A program made the translations under genes and the position numbers. The notes beneath the pieces were generated by a model that was not told the origin of the DNA, did not search any database, and saw nothing but the letters and a program-made list of their open reading frames with translations. Shown here one piece after another: positions 18,677 to 28,456 of a stretch of 53,145 bases of DNA. The first letter of the stretch is position 1, and each line of letters opens with the position of its first letter. Location: positions 1 to 53,145 of the forward strand of contig JAFATF010000227.1 in the NCBI GenBank assembly GCA_019244045.1, given 5' to 3'. Source of the stretch: Acidobacteriota bacterium (GTDB lineage Bacteria; Acidobacteriota; Terriglobia; Terriglobales; Acidobacteriaceae).

Positions 18677-19531
18677 ATGGACGCCGGACAGCAGCTATTA
18701 TGGATTTCAATGGCGATGCGGCGACCTGCGATCGGCGTATTCGATTCCGGTTTCGGCGGCCTGACCGTGCTGAAGGAACTCATTGGGCACAGCCTAGACG
18801 CTGACTACCTTTACTTCGGGGATACGGCGCGCCTGCCTTACGGATCGAAGTCAACCGAAACCGTCTCCCGTTTTGCGCTCGGCGCCTGCCAATACCTGGA
18901 AGACCGCGGAGCACAACTGCTGGTCATCGCCTGCAACACGGCCACAGCTTTGGCGCTTGGTCAAATTTCTGCCGCCGCGCACGTGCCGGTTGTTGGCGTC
19001 ATCGAACCCGGGGCAGAATGTGCGGCGGCGGCCAGCCGATCCCGCAAGGTGGTTGTCCTGGCAACCGAAGCCACCGTCAGCAGCCATGCCTACCAGAAGG
19101 CACTCGCGGCGAGGGGGATCGAAGCGCGCGAGAAAGCCTGCCCTCTGTTGGTTCCACTCGTTGAAGAGGGGTGGGTCGATCACCCGATTACCGAACAAGT
19201 CGCGCAGATCTATGTGGACCAGGCTTTTGGCGAGCGAAACGAGGCCGATGTACTTCTGCTCGGCTGTACGCATTATCCACTGTTAAAACCGCTTCTCCGC
19301 CGCATTGCGCCCCGAGATGTAACCCTCGTCGACTCCGCGGAATCGGCCGCCACTGCTGTCCGCAAGAAGCTGAAGCTCGATCCTCTGCCTCGTTTGTCGG
19401 AGGCTGAACGCCGCTCAATTCCTCGCCTCAATTTCTTCGCCACCGATTCGGTCGAGAAATTTCGCCGTCTGGGCGCAATGTTCCTTTGCCATAGGATTGA
19501 TCATGTCGAGCACGTTGATCTGAAGGAATAA
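18677..19531 (+). CDS. murI: Glutamate racemase
   Basis: Interconverts L- and D-glutamate, supplying D-glutamate for peptidoglycan stem peptides, in the cytoplasm. Catalytic cysteines are Cys86 in VIACNTATA and Cys197 in LLGCTHYPLL, with Asp23/Ser24 in GVFDSGFGGLT and the YFGDTARLPYG substrate block. Numbering is from ATG 18677; an ATG at 18710 lies closer to the conserved start (RRPAIGVFDSG) and may be the true one, giving 273 residues. Neither has a clear ribosome-binding site. TAATAC at 18656-18661 could be a -10 element with a short leader. It is a single gene, convergent with tonB. Confidence 0.96.
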   Translation: MDAGQQLLWISMAMRRPAIGVFDSGFGGLTVLKELIGHSLDADYLYFGDTARLPYGSKSTETVSRFALGACQYLEDRGAQLLVIACNTATALALGQISAAAHVPVVGVIEPGAECAAAASRSRKVVVLATEATVSSHAYQKALAARGIEAREKACPLLVPLVEEGWVDHPITEQVAQIYVDQAFGERNEADVLLLGCTHYPLLKPLLRRIAPRDVTLVDSAESAATAVRKKLKLDPLPRLSEAERRSIPRLNFFATDSVEKFRRLGAMFLCHRIDHVEHVDLKE

Positions 19532-19580
19532 CCGAGGCGTGCAGAACCAACAGATGCCGGCCACGGCTCGCGTGTGCTAC

Positions 19581-19610
19581 AAAAAAGACCGCCCATTGCG
19601 GGGCGGCTTT
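19581..19610 (-). terminator. Rho-independent terminator downstream of tonB
   Basis: On the minus strand a GC-rich hairpin (arms CCGCCC and GGGCGG, loop of about six bases) is followed by TCTTTTTTG. It sits 40-70 bases after the tonB stop. The plus-strand side has only CTTT, so it may stop murI transcripts weakly as well. Confidence 0.8.
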
Positions 19611-19650
19611 GGTCCGAGGTCCATCCAATTTCTTCTTTGTTTCTATTGTG

Positions 19651-20649
19651 TCAATAGAGTCGGAAATCCACCTCAACATTGATCTGCACCGCCACGGGCT
19701 TTCCATCCTTCATAGCGGGTTCAAATTTCCACTGCTTCACCGCCTCAATCGCCTTCTCGTCTAAGCCAAGGCCTAGACTGCGGGCGATCTTGATATCGCG
19801 GGGGCGTCCGTCCGGTCCAACGATGAGCCATAGCACGCAAGTGCCCTGATACTTCGCCTTGCGAGCTTCTTCGGAATATTCAGGGTCAGGCGAGTAGATG
19901 GCCCGCGGTGCCGACACGCCACCGCCAACCCGGAACACGCCACCCCCGGTACCACCACCGCGACCGGCTCCTACTCCAGGTCCTTCGCCTACGCCTACGC
20001 CACCCCCCGAACCAGAACCAATACCACCGCCAAAGCCGGTGCCATTCGAAGGGGGTCCGGCGGGAATGTGGGAGGTAGGATCTCCCAAATTCGGCATGTT
20101 ATTGGTCGCGATGTGGACCTGTGGCGGAACGGCTACCGCCGGCTCCGCCACGAGCTTGGGATGCTCGTTTCTCACGACCATCGCCGGGGGCGTGATCGGC
20201 TGCATATCTTGCTTTGGCAACCGTCCTTTGGGGGCCTTCAAAATGTCGCGGTCCCCACCTCCGCCACCGCCCCCTGACTGCGTCTTGGCCGGCTGTAAGG
20301 TTGGAATGTCTTCGGAGGGCGCAATCAATGTCACGGTCTCGTGTTTCTCGACCTGCTGCACGACACGGCGTGTCACGATCGTGAGTCCCACCAGCAAACC
20401 CACAGCCACGATGTGAACAAAGGTCGAGCCGAGCGCCCCACGTTTGGAATAATTGTAAAAACCCCAGATATCCCTGACCGGCTCAGGCTTGGACGTCAAC
20501 TGCAAAGGAGGGAGCTTTTTGGGAAAAAGAAACTCATCGATGCCGTGCAGCAGCGATTTCCAAAGCGGCTGATCAAAGGCATCCTTGGGCAGCAGCAGAT
20601 TGATTTCGGGCTGGCGTTCGGACGGTGGATTGATCAACTGAGTTGCCAT
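19651..20649 (-). CDS. tonB: TonB-like energy transducer with Gly-rich linker
   Basis: Transmits proton-motive energy from ExbB/ExbD to outer-membrane receptors. The 332-residue protein has an unusual order: about 70 cytoplasmic residues (with [16 protein letters not shown]), one membrane segment near residues 73-93 ([19 protein letters not shown]), a Pro-containing region, a heptaglycine at 129-135, and a second very Gly-rich stretch about 205-250 rather than the usual Pro-Lys/Pro-Glu rod. The C-terminal TonB domain (about 255-332) is clear: [32 protein letters not shown] and [20 protein letters not shown]. No exbB or exbD is in the window. A strong terminator follows. The ATG at 20649 has only a weak ribosome-binding site. 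Confidence 0.88.
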   Translation of the reverse strand: MATQLINPPSERQPEINLLLPKDAFDQPLWKSLLHGIDEFLFPKKLPPLQLTSKPEPVRDIWGFYNYSKRGALGSTFVHIVAVGLLVGLTIVTRRVVQQVEKHETVTLIAPSEDIPTLQPAKTQSGGGGGGGDRDILKAPKGRLPKQDMQPITPPAMVVRNEHPKLVAEPAVAVPPQVHIATNNMPNLGDPTSHIPAGPPSNGTGFGGGIGSGSGGGVGVGEGPGVGAGRGGGTGGGVFRVGGGVSAPRAIYSPDPEYSEEARKAKYQGTCVLWLIVGPDGRPRDIKIARSLGLGLDEKAIEAVKQWKFEPAMKDGKPVAVQINVEVDFRLY

Positions 20650-20940
20650 AAATTCGACCCGACTCTTTCTTCCTTGGCAGACGTTCGGACGACGCCGTGC
20701 ACGTTAAGGGATGAACACCGCATTACGCAAGTTGCTTCTGAAAATTCGGTAACTAAGTGTATCCCCTTGTTTCCGGTACGCTGCTACCAGGCGCGGCAGG
20801 CGGCGGATCTCCGGTGCTGCGGTTCGTTAAGCTTAGATGCAGCAACCCGCAGCTTTGATGGAAATTGTACACGCTTTTTTCCGCATTCCCGAGTACTTTT
20901 CCTGAGCCGCTCGCAGGTAAACGCCCTCACCAAAGTGCAA
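20650..20940. other. Divergent intergenic region between tonB and ileS
   Basis: Together with the promoter to its right this forms a 357-base gap between divergent genes. The ileS frame stays open across it, but the residues do not resemble any isoleucyl-tRNA synthetase. I see no T-box leader or other known riboswitch. Confidence 0.5.
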
Positions 20941-20969
20941 TGGACGTTCGTTTCTTGGCCCCCTATAAT
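20941..20969 (+). promoter_or_regulatory. ileS: Candidate ileS promoter with consensus -10
   Basis: TGGACG (20941-20946) and a perfect TATAAT (20964-20969) are exactly 17 bases apart. The in-frame ATG at 20968 overlaps the -10 element and so cannot be the translation start, which supports GTG 21007. Confidence 0.65.
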
Positions 20970-21006
20970 GAGAAGAAAATCAATAGTTTGGGAGAATACT
21001 AGCGCG

Positions 21007-23862
21007 GTGCCGCTCGATCCGAAGTCTACCCTTAACTTGCCCAAAACTAACTTTCCCATGAAGGCCAACTTGCCTCAAAACGAGCCCAAGATTTTGGCCC
21101 ACTGGGAGCAGATCGGGATCTATGAGCAGATTCGGGAAGCGCGCAGGGGCGCACAGACATACGTCCTACATGATGGCCCGCCTTATGCCAATGGCCCCAT
21201 TCACCTGGGAACGGCCATGAACAAATGCTTGAAAGATTTTGTCGTCAAATCCAAAACCATGGCCGGGTTTGATGCGCCCTACGTGCCTGGCTGGGATTGT
21301 CACGGATTACCCATCGAGATCAAAGTCGATAAGATGCTCGGTGGCAGAAAACTCCAGATGAGGCCCACCGAGGTTCGCCTGGAGTGCCGCAGGTACGCCG
21401 AAAAGTATCTCGACCTGCAGCGTTCACAGTTCAAGCGCATCGGTGTTTTCGGTCGCTGGGACCGCCCCTACTCGACCATGACCCCAGAGTATGAGTCGGT
21501 CATCCTGGAGATTTTGTTTACATTTTTCGAGAATGGTTTTGTCTACAACGGCCTACGCTCCACCTATTGGTGTATCCACGATGAAACTGCCCTGGCCGAA
21601 GCTGAGGTTGAATACGAAACCCATCATAGCCCTACGGTTTGGGTCAAGTACCGGCTCGAGTCCGATCCGCGGACGATCGATCCTGCTTTGAGCGAGCGCC
21701 GCATCTACGGCTCGAAACCGATCTCCACCATCATCTGGACCACGACGCCCTGGACGCTGCCCGCCTCGATGGCGGTGGCGTTCCATCCAGAAGAAGCATA
21801 TGTGGCCCTCGAAGCCGAGACGGACATCTTCATCGTTGCCGAACGGCTGGCCAAAACGACACAGGAGAAGTGCGGCTTTCCCGAGGCCAGGCCGATCGCC
21901 CATTTCCCGGGCAAGACCATGGAGCACACCTGGTTCTACCATCCCTTTTTGCCATGGGAACGCCGCAAGATTCTGGGCGTCATAGCCGAGTACGTCACCA
22001 TGGACACGGGCACCGGCGTGGTGCACACGGCGCCAGCGCATGGTGCCGAGGATTTTCAAACCGGTCAGAAATATAAGCTCGATTCAACCTGCGATGTCGA
22101 CTCTTCTGGCGTCCTCCACCATGGCTTGCCCGAGTACGAAGGCAAGCGCGTGTTTGAAGCGAATCAACCCATTGTTGAATTGCTGACAGGTCGGGGCGCA
22201 CTCCTGCATCAGGAAACCCTGGAGCACTCGTACCCTCACTGCTGGCGTTGCCATAACCCCGTGATCTTTCGCGCCACCGAGCAGTGGTTCATTGCCATGG
22301 AAAGTCCGATGAAAGGCGGCACGCTTCGCAGCCGCACCCTGGAAGAGATTAGACACGTGCAATGGGATCCGGCCTGGGGAGAAGACCGAATCTCCAACAT
22401 GATCGCCACCCGGCCCGACTGGTGTATCTCCCGCCAGAGGGTCTGGGGAGTGCCGATCGCCGTGTTCTTGTGCAGCAACTGCGGCAAGCCGCTGAATGAT
22501 CCCAAGATCAACAATGCCGTAGTTCGGTTCTTTGCGAGGTTTGGCGCCGATGCTTGGTATACGCCGGCTGCCGACGAGTTAATTCCTGCAGGCACGACGT
22601 GTGGCGATTGTTCGGGCAGCCAATTTGAAAAGGAGACCGATATTATCGACGTGTGGTTTGAATCAGGCTCCAGCCACGCCGCCGTCCTAGGTCGTGAGCC
22701 CGATCTGCCCTGGCCCGCCGATATGTACCTCGAAGGCGCCGACCAATACCGCGGCTGGTTTCACTCTTCTCTACTTTGTTCCATGGGCTGGAAAGGAATC
22801 CCGCCGTATCGTCTGGTGGTCACGCCGGGCTGGACTCTCGATGAGCAGGGCCATGCTATGTCCAAATCGCGCGGCAATGACGTTGACCCGGTCGATATTG
22901 CAGCCCGTTTGGGTGCGGAAATCGTTCGCTGGTGGGTTGCTTCCGTAGACTTCCGCGACGATGTGGTGGGCTCGGAAGGCATTATGCAGCGGGTGGCGGA
23001 GAACTACCGCAAGATTCGCAACACTTTCCGCTTCATTCTGGGAAACCTTAACGGCTTTGATCCCGAGCGCGACCGAGTCTGCTTCGGCCAGCTGAGCTCG
23101 ATTGACCAGTTTATGCTCCGCGAAACCGCCGAGCTCAATCAGCAGGTCCAGCGCTGGTACGAGGAGTTCACGTTCCACAAAATCTACCAACGCATCAACC
23201 AGTTCTGCGTTGTCGACCTGAGCGCGTTCTATTTTGATGTGCTAAAGGATCGCTTGTACACGGCTGCTCCGAGTTCCGAGCTCCGGCGTTCGGCTCAGAC
23301 GGCAATCTGGGTCATTGGGGAGACCCTGGTGGGTCTGTTGGCTCCCATCAGCAGTTTTACCTGTGAAGAGGTGTGGCAATCGCTTCCCCTAATGAAGAAC
23401 CGTGCCGCTAGTGTTCACCTGACCGCCTTCCCATCTGCCGGGAACATTCTGGGTAATGCCGCGATCGAGGACCGCAAGCAAAAAGAAGACTGGATGACGC
23501 TGCGCGCCGTGCGCGATGAGGTGCTAAAGAGGCTGGAGGAAGCCCGCAATCGCAAGCTTATTGGAGGCAGTTTAGAGGCACAGGTGAAAGTTGCCGCCGC
23601 CGAGCCCATCTATTCAATTCTGGCACGCTATAAAGACGAGCTGCGCTACATCTTCATTGTTTCCTCCGTGGCGTTGGAGGCCATCTCTGCAGGCGATGGC
23701 GACCGAACCATGGCGATTGACGTCAGCAAAGCTGAAGGGCAGAAATGTTCCCGCTGCTGGAATTACTCGATTCATGTGGGTGAGGACCCACAATACCCGA
23801 TGGTGTGCGAGCGATGCAGCGCCGTGCTCGATGAAATGGAAACCAGTATCGCCGGAGGTTAA
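21007..23862 (+). CDS. ileS: Isoleucyl-tRNA synthetase
   Basis: Charges tRNA-Ile in the cytoplasm. I choose GTG 21007: it begins the family N-terminus ([22 protein letters not shown]), has GGAG 12 bases upstream and lies 38 bases after a consensus -10. The open frame extends to 20341 but that part is non-coding by these criteria. The 951-residue enzyme has the HIGH-type motif [12 protein letters not shown] (residues 59-70, with Thr in place of the last His), editing-domain blocks ([13 protein letters not shown] and the [16 protein letters not shown] segment), KMSKS-type AMSKSRGND, and a C-terminal zinc finger built from CSRCWNY and CERC. Length matches bacterial-type IleS (about 940). lspA follows 146 bases later, a common ileS-lspA pairing. 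Confidence 0.97.
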   Translation: MPLDPKSTLNLPKTNFPMKANLPQNEPKILAHWEQIGIYEQIREARRGAQTYVLHDGPPYANGPIHLGTAMNKCLKDFVVKSKTMAGFDAPYVPGWDCHGLPIEIKVDKMLGGRKLQMRPTEVRLECRRYAEKYLDLQRSQFKRIGVFGRWDRPYSTMTPEYESVILEILFTFFENGFVYNGLRSTYWCIHDETALAEAEVEYETHHSPTVWVKYRLESDPRTIDPALSERRIYGSKPISTIIWTTTPWTLPASMAVAFHPEEAYVALEAETDIFIVAERLAKTTQEKCGFPEARPIAHFPGKTMEHTWFYHPFLPWERRKILGVIAEYVTMDTGTGVVHTAPAHGAEDFQTGQKYKLDSTCDVDSSGVLHHGLPEYEGKRVFEANQPIVELLTGRGALLHQETLEHSYPHCWRCHNPVIFRATEQWFIAMESPMKGGTLRSRTLEEIRHVQWDPAWGEDRISNMIATRPDWCISRQRVWGVPIAVFLCSNCGKPLNDPKINNAVVRFFARFGADAWYTPAADELIPAGTTCGDCSGSQFEKETDIIDVWFESGSSHAAVLGREPDLPWPADMYLEGADQYRGWFHSSLLCSMGWKGIPPYRLVVTPGWTLDEQGHAMSKSRGNDVDPVDIAARLGAEIVRWWVASVDFRDDVVGSEGIMQRVAENYRKIRNTFRFILGNLNGFDPERDRVCFGQLSSIDQFMLRETAELNQQVQRWYEEFTFHKIYQRINQFCVVDLSAFYFDVLKDRLYTAAPSSELRRSAQTAIWVIGETLVGLLAPISSFTCEEVWQSLPLMKNRAASVHLTAFPSAGNILGNAAIEDRKQKEDWMTLRAVRDEVLKRLEEARNRKLIGGSLEAQVKVAAAEPIYSILARYKDELRYIFIVSSVALEAISAGDGDRTMAIDVSKAEGQKCSRCWNYSIHVGEDPQYPMVCERCSAVLDEMETSIAGG

Positions 23863-23958
23863 TCTAAATTAGTGTCGTCCCATTGTGTGTCAGCAATGGC
23901 CAGACCTGGCTGGTTTACTCTGATCAAAGCGGTCTCCCTCATGCTGCAGTGAGGAGTG

Positions 23959-23976
23959 GGTTGGCGATTGCCAACC
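23959..23976 (+). other. Perfect short hairpin between ileS and lspA
   Basis: GGTTGGC (23959-23965), loop GATT, GCCAACC (23970-23976). No T-run follows, so it is not a classical terminator; it could modulate or process the ileS-lspA transcript. Chance occurrence is possible. Confidence 0.3.
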
Positions 23977-24008
23977 ATCAGAACTAACGAGGGAACGACG
24001 AAGTACCG

Positions 24009-24515
24009 ATGCCTTACCCCCACGCAATGCGGCGCTACCACTTCCTGATTGCTCTTGTCGTCGTCCTGCTCGACCGTTTGTCGAAGCTTGGCATTGAAAA
24101 AAACCTGTCCTTGCACGACAGCATCAGTTTGATTCCGGGTTTTTTTCGCCTGACGCATATTGAAAACCGTGGAGCTGCTTTCGGCCTCTTTGCAGATTCA
24201 CCCTCGGAGTGGAAAATTGCCGGTCTTGTACTCTTTTCTCTGATTGCCCTGGTCATTGTGGCCACACTGCTGTGGAAGAACAGCCACTCGATGACCACGA
24301 CCGGCTTTGGTCTTTCCCTGATTCTTGGGGGGGCAATCGGGAACTTATGGGATCGCCTGGTCAGCGGACACGTCGTAGACTTCCTTCTTTTTTACCTTGG
24401 CCAATACCAATGGCCGGCCTTCAATGTTGCCGACAGCGCGATTGTGATCGGAGCGGGGTTGCTGGTTTTTGAGATCCTTTTCACCAAATCGCCAGCACAG
24501 GAAAAGGCGAGCTGA
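24009..24515 (+). CDS. lspA: Lipoprotein signal peptidase (signal peptidase II)
   Basis: Inner-membrane aspartyl protease that cleaves signal peptides of lipidated prolipoproteins. The 168-residue protein has four membrane segments (about 11-27, 67-88, 97-114, 136-158). Family signatures are complete: HIENRGAAFG (residues 50-59), and the two catalytic aspartates Asp124 in GHVVDFL and Asp142 in FNVADSAI. ATG 24009 and ATG 24027 are both possible starts; GAGGGA lies about 14 bases before the first. The window itself encodes at least one lipoprotein substrate (45316-46647). Confidence 0.96.
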   Translation: MPYPHAMRRYHFLIALVVVLLDRLSKLGIEKNLSLHDSISLIPGFFRLTHIENRGAAFGLFADSPSEWKIAGLVLFSLIALVIVATLLWKNSHSMTTTGFGLSLILGGAIGNLWDRLVSGHVVDFLLFYLGQYQWPAFNVADSAIVIGAGLLVFEILFTKSPAQEKAS

Positions 24516-24799
24516 AGCGCGCTCGGGCCGCAAGTTCCCCGTGCTCTTGCCCGTTCATCGCGACTTGTCTTTAGGAAATGCCCCCGGCAGGAAAAGGACG
24601 ACGTTTGAGTGGAAGGGATACTTTGTGGAGAGGGCCATGCGGCCCCGCGCTGTGATCAGGCTGCTCGCTAAGGTGCGAGCGTCGGAAGGACACAAACTCT
24701 CGGATCGATCGTCGATCGAGCATTCCGATGGTCGTGGATCGTTTGCCGGGCAACTTCTCGTGTCACTGATTTGCGTACGCTTGTCGCGGCTCCTGACCC

Positions 24800-27112
24800 T
24801 CACGGCGTGCCATAGAGCTGCCGGTAGACGCTGGCGTTCCGCAAAATGGCTTCGACATATTCGCGAGTTTCCGTGAAGGGAATCGATTCCACGAACTCCT
24901 GCGCATCCCGGAAATTGCCCGCTGACAGCCAATCTTTCACCCGGTCATCGCCCGCGTTATAAGCCGCAAGGGCATACTCAAACGATCCGAACTTATCGAC
25001 CATGCTGCGGAAATATCTGGTCCCCAACTGCAGATTCACCGATGGCATGAGCAATTGGTTGGCCTGGAAATGCCTGATCCTTTCCTCCTTGGCAACTAGT
25101 TTCCCGGTCCTGGGCAGAAGCTGCATCAGACCAACCGCATTCTTGTTGGAAATCGCGCCAGGATTAAATTCCGACTCCTGCCGAATCAAGGATGCAACCA
25201 GATAGGGATCGAGTTCGTTCTTCGTGGAGAATCGTTTTAAGTCGTTCCAGTAAGGCCGTGGGAATAGCGCCTCCCAATAGGCCCGAGGTAGGGCCTGCAG
25301 ATCGAGGGCAAAATAGTTCGGCACCGCGTGTTTGACCACCTCGATGCCGCGATTGTAAAGCTCGTTCTCCTCGAAAATGCGCGCCGTCTCCGGAGTTATC
25401 CAAGAGCCTCTCTCCTCATCCGCAGCCGCTTGCAATTCGCGAGCCGCCAGATCCACCAACGCTCCGTTGGAGAGCAGATTCGCCTTCTGCACCCGCAGGT
25501 TGTCGGCGGGAGCATCATCGTCAAAGATCTTCTGATTCAGATCAATGCCGGGAATGCGATCGAGCAGAGCATAGGAAGGGGCGTCATTCAGTTGAGGAAA
25601 CTTGTTCAATTCCCTGCGCGCAAGCTCGGCATAGTAGTAATTGCGGAAGCGATCCGAGAGCTTTTGAAAGCAAGCGCGTGCCTTGGCCGTGTCCCCCTCG
25701 TCCTCGGCCACTCGGCCGCGCCAGTAGACGGCGGCTGGCACCTCATTCGAGTCCGGGTAGAGCACGATTTGCTCCTCGAACTCCTTCTTTGCTTCGTCCT
25801 TTCGACCTTGTCGCAAGGTTAACCATGCCGCCTTCCAATGCGCGTACGACGCACGGCTGCCGTTCGGAAACCGCTGCTGCAACTCACGGTAGGAATCGAT
25901 CGCCTGGTCATAATCGCGCCGCAGCAGATAAAGGTTGGCTTGCGTCAGCAGCGCCTGCTCAAACCATCGGCTAGCGGGCGATTGCTGGCGCAGCTGTCCG
26001 ACGACGTGAAAAAAGCCATCGTCGTCATCAGAAGCCCGAGCCGCCTCCCCCAACAAATACAACCTCTCCGCACTTTGATCATCGTTCAAAGTCTCGAGCG
26101 ATTCGAGCAAATGCTTGCTGTCTTTGGCGTGCCCACTTTTCATTTCGGCGTTGGCCATTGCCATGATGACATCCGCCCGCTCGGCAGCACTTACATCGTT
26201 GACGAGCTCATGGTACTCGCGCGCGGCGTCGCCGTAGTGCCGGCTTTTGGCCAAGAGATCGGCACGGCTCTTCCTTTCTTCCGCGCTAAAAGGTGGAACT
26301 GAAGTGATGGTCGCCAGCTTCTTCAATTCTGCCGCCGCCAGCTCCGCCTCACCTGCAGACGGCATCGTAAGATAGAGATTGCGGAAAACTGCCGCTGCCC
26401 TTTCCGTATCTCCAGCTGCCTCATAAGCCCGGCCAAGGTTCCATTCCACATCCACCCGTGCCGGCTCGCGATCTTTCGCAAGCAAACTCACGGCCTCCTC
26501 GGGACGGCTGTTCTCAATTAGCGCATTGGCGTAAATAACGTGGGCATCGCGCACCAGCAGAGAATCGGGATATCTTGTCGCAAAATTTCCCAGGGTTCGA
26601 ATTGCTTCCGCCGCTCGGCCGCTTTGCATGTAAGCCGTGCCCAGATAGTAGGAAACGTACTCCCCCAGATCGCCGGCATGCCCCTGGGCGCGGTTCAGTG
26701 GATCGATTGCCTTTTGGTAGTCGTGGTCCAGAATGTGGGCGTACCCGGCGACCAGCCAGGCCAGCGCTCCTGCGTCTTCTCGGGCATGATGCCGGGCGTA
26801 AGACTCCACGCCGGCATAGGCGGGGGGAGTGCGATTTTCAAGCAGTTGACGCGCCATGGGCCGCAGGCTGGCGGAAGCGACAAACGCTTGTCGGATACGC
26901 CGTACTCTTGGCGATATCGTCTTCTTCCTAGCTTTACCAGTGCCCCGAGACGCTCTCCGCCGCGCGGAAACTTTGCCGTGGCTTTTCGCTGCGAGGGGCT
27001 GTCTTTCAGTTGCGCTGGCAGGGGCGGAAGATGCCTGAGGCAAGCCGGTTTTCGAGAACAGCAGCAACCCGCCCAGGAGAATGAAAACCAGAGGTAAACG
27101 ACGGCAATTCAC
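24800..27112 (-). CDS. slt: Soluble lytic murein transglycosylase, Slt70-like
   Basis: Cleaves the glycan strands of peptidoglycan in the periplasm, forming 1,6-anhydro ends. The 770-residue protein starts at GTG 27112, four bases after the stop of the upstream gene, with AGGG just before it. It has a signal peptide (LPLVFILLGGLLLFSKTG), a basic low-complexity stretch to about residue 90, a long superhelix of tetratricopeptide-like repeats (about 95-600; for example WNLGRAYEAAGDTERAAAVF and FPNGSRASYAHWKAAWL), and a C-terminal SLT domain with catalytic Glu646 in RQESEFNPGA, GLMQLLP and AYNAGDDRV. The order helical ring plus C-terminal SLT matches Slt70. It is the second gene of a two-gene unit with a GAF-like protein. 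Confidence 0.94.
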   Translation of the reverse strand: MNCRRLPLVFILLGGLLLFSKTGLPQASSAPASATERQPLAAKSHGKVSARRRASRGTGKARKKTISPRVRRIRQAFVASASLRPMARQLLENRTPPAYAGVESYARHHAREDAGALAWLVAGYAHILDHDYQKAIDPLNRAQGHAGDLGEYVSYYLGTAYMQSGRAAEAIRTLGNFATRYPDSLLVRDAHVIYANALIENSRPEEAVSLLAKDREPARVDVEWNLGRAYEAAGDTERAAAVFRNLYLTMPSAGEAELAAAELKKLATITSVPPFSAEERKSRADLLAKSRHYGDAAREYHELVNDVSAAERADVIMAMANAEMKSGHAKDSKHLLESLETLNDDQSAERLYLLGEAARASDDDDGFFHVVGQLRQQSPASRWFEQALLTQANLYLLRRDYDQAIDSYRELQQRFPNGSRASYAHWKAAWLTLRQGRKDEAKKEFEEQIVLYPDSNEVPAAVYWRGRVAEDEGDTAKARACFQKLSDRFRNYYYAELARRELNKFPQLNDAPSYALLDRIPGIDLNQKIFDDDAPADNLRVQKANLLSNGALVDLAARELQAAADEERGSWITPETARIFEENELYNRGIEVVKHAVPNYFALDLQALPRAYWEALFPRPYWNDLKRFSTKNELDPYLVASLIRQESEFNPGAISNKNAVGLMQLLPRTGKLVAKEERIRHFQANQLLMPSVNLQLGTRYFRSMVDKFGSFEYALAAYNAGDDRVKDWLSAGNFRDAQEFVESIPFTETREYVEAILRNASVYRQLYGTP

Positions 27113-27116
27113 GACC

Positions 27117-28193
27117 CTATTTAGTGTAACCCGGAAAATTGCTGCCCAGAAGGACTACATCATCTTCGGCTAGACTGCGGATCACTTCCTGGCCGAAATA
27201 GTCGGCCGAACCGGCCACCGTTGACCCGTAACGCTTTTGGTACGTAGCGCGGCTTTTCTCGATGTCTTCCTTAAGGCGGTCGTACAAGTCCTTATGCTTG
27301 CGTCCTTCGAGCAGCTTAGCCTGGTTGTAGAGCTTAATCTCGTCCACCAGCAGGCGCGCAAATCGCTGCGCCTTCCTATGCACGTCGGCATCCTCCTCCG
27401 ATATGCCGGACAGGTTCGCGCGTGCACCCGCCGCAATTCGTTCGACGTCCGCTGTCACCGCCGTAGCGTGGGAAAATGCCGGAGCATGCGCCGCAAAGGG
27501 GTCGGAAAACGAACCCCCTGCCTGCGCCGCCGCCCCCCTTGCTATGGGGACGTCCGATTCATGGCCCGCTTCCCGGCCGGCAGGCTTTCGCCCGGCGGTT
27601 ACCTCCAGCCAGGTTGCGGTTACAAGGACGAGCAACTCGAGCGCCGAGCGATCTAACGCACCGCGCTGCTCGTGGCCCGAGTCGGCGTAAATGATTGCCG
27701 CCACTTTCTCTTTTAGAATCAGGGGAACAATGACGCACGCGGGGTCAGCGGGTCCTCCAAACTGGGATATAAATTTTCCGTCCATTTCTGAACTACTGCC
27801 GGCAAACGTTTGACGCGAATTCAGAACCCGCACCAGAGCTAGAGCGGTCAAATCGAGCGAAAAGTCTTTTATCGAATCCGATACCCCGTGTCCATGCCAG
27901 CCCGTCGCTGTTCCGCCCTTGATCACAAATAGAGCGGTTCGTCCACTATAGGGTGCGGTGCTGTCGATGAGCGCGCGCAGCACGTCGCGCTGGGCGGTTA
28001 CAGCATGAATAGCGCTGACTGCTTTGAACAGTCCATCCGTTGCTGCCGAACCTGGCTTCCCTGCCTTATCCCGCTCTCGGTCCAGTTCTTCAAGCACGCT
28101 ACGCGTGAGCTCTTCGCGCAGATTCTCCATATGGCGCTCGAGCACCCGGGAGACAAGTTTTTGGACGACTTTATCCATTTGAGCTTTATCCAT
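27117..28193 (-). CDS. GAF-like domain protein, function unknown
   Basis: I do not recognise a named family. From ATG 28193 (preceded by AAAGG at five bases; an ATG at 28211 in the same frame is also possible) it is about 358 residues. The first 60 residues are charged and helical (KVVQKLVSRVLERHMENLREEL), probably coiled coil. Residues about 70-215 look like a GAF sensor domain: repeated strand/helix pattern with SGRTALFVIKGG, VIVPLILKEKVAAIIYADSG and ALELLVLVTATWLEV. A linker rich in Ala/Gly follows, then a C-terminal basic helical region (HRKAQRFARLLVDEIKLYNQ, EDIEKSRATYQKRY). No signal peptide or membrane segment, so cytoplasmic. It precedes slt by four bases, which implies co-expression. 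Confidence 0.7.
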   Translation of the reverse strand: MDKAQMDKVVQKLVSRVLERHMENLREELTRSVLEELDRERDKAGKPGSAATDGLFKAVSAIHAVTAQRDVLRALIDSTAPYSGRTALFVIKGGTATGWHGHGVSDSIKDFSLDLTALALVRVLNSRQTFAGSSSEMDGKFISQFGGPADPACVIVPLILKEKVAAIIYADSGHEQRGALDRSALELLVLVTATWLEVTAGRKPAGREAGHESDVPIARGAAAQAGGSFSDPFAAHAPAFSHATAVTADVERIAAGARANLSGISEEDADVHRKAQRFARLLVDEIKLYNQAKLLEGRKHKDLYDRLKEDIEKSRATYQKRYGSTVAGSADYFGQEVIRSLAEDDVVLLGSNFPGYTK

Positions 28194-28396
28194 TTGACCT
28201 TTGCCCAGCATGGTTGGGAAGAATACCTTGTCGGTCCGGCATCTCCACCGGTCTGTTTAACTTGGTCATTATAGGAGGGCTTTCCGCTTTCCTCATGTTA
28301 CCTCGGTTACTTCCGCCAGGAGCATAGGCCTGAGTCGTGAAATTCTGGCCAAACGTCTCTCCTCCTGCTGCGTCCAAGCAGGAGGGCTGGTTCGGG

Positions 28397-28405
28397 TGCT
28401 ACAAT
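28397..28405 (+). promoter_or_regulatory. Extended -10 element upstream of the ECF sigma gene
   Basis: TGC followed by TACAAT (28400-28405) gives an extended -10 form. No good -35 is visible, as is usual with extended -10 promoters. The leader to ATG 28457 would be about 45 bases. Confidence 0.4.
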
Positions 28406-28456
28406 GTCTCCGCATTTCGACCCGATACTGCCCAAAATTGTTGAATCGGCGGAAGA

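Noticed and set aside
20341-21006. 222-codon N-terminal extension of ileS, partly antisense to tonB
   Set aside because: It does not resemble IleS, overlaps tonB, and lies upstream of or across a consensus promoter.
20650-21006. T-box leader upstream of ileS
   Set aside because: I found no T-box bulge sequence (UGGN) in a suitable structure and no antiterminator or terminator pair.
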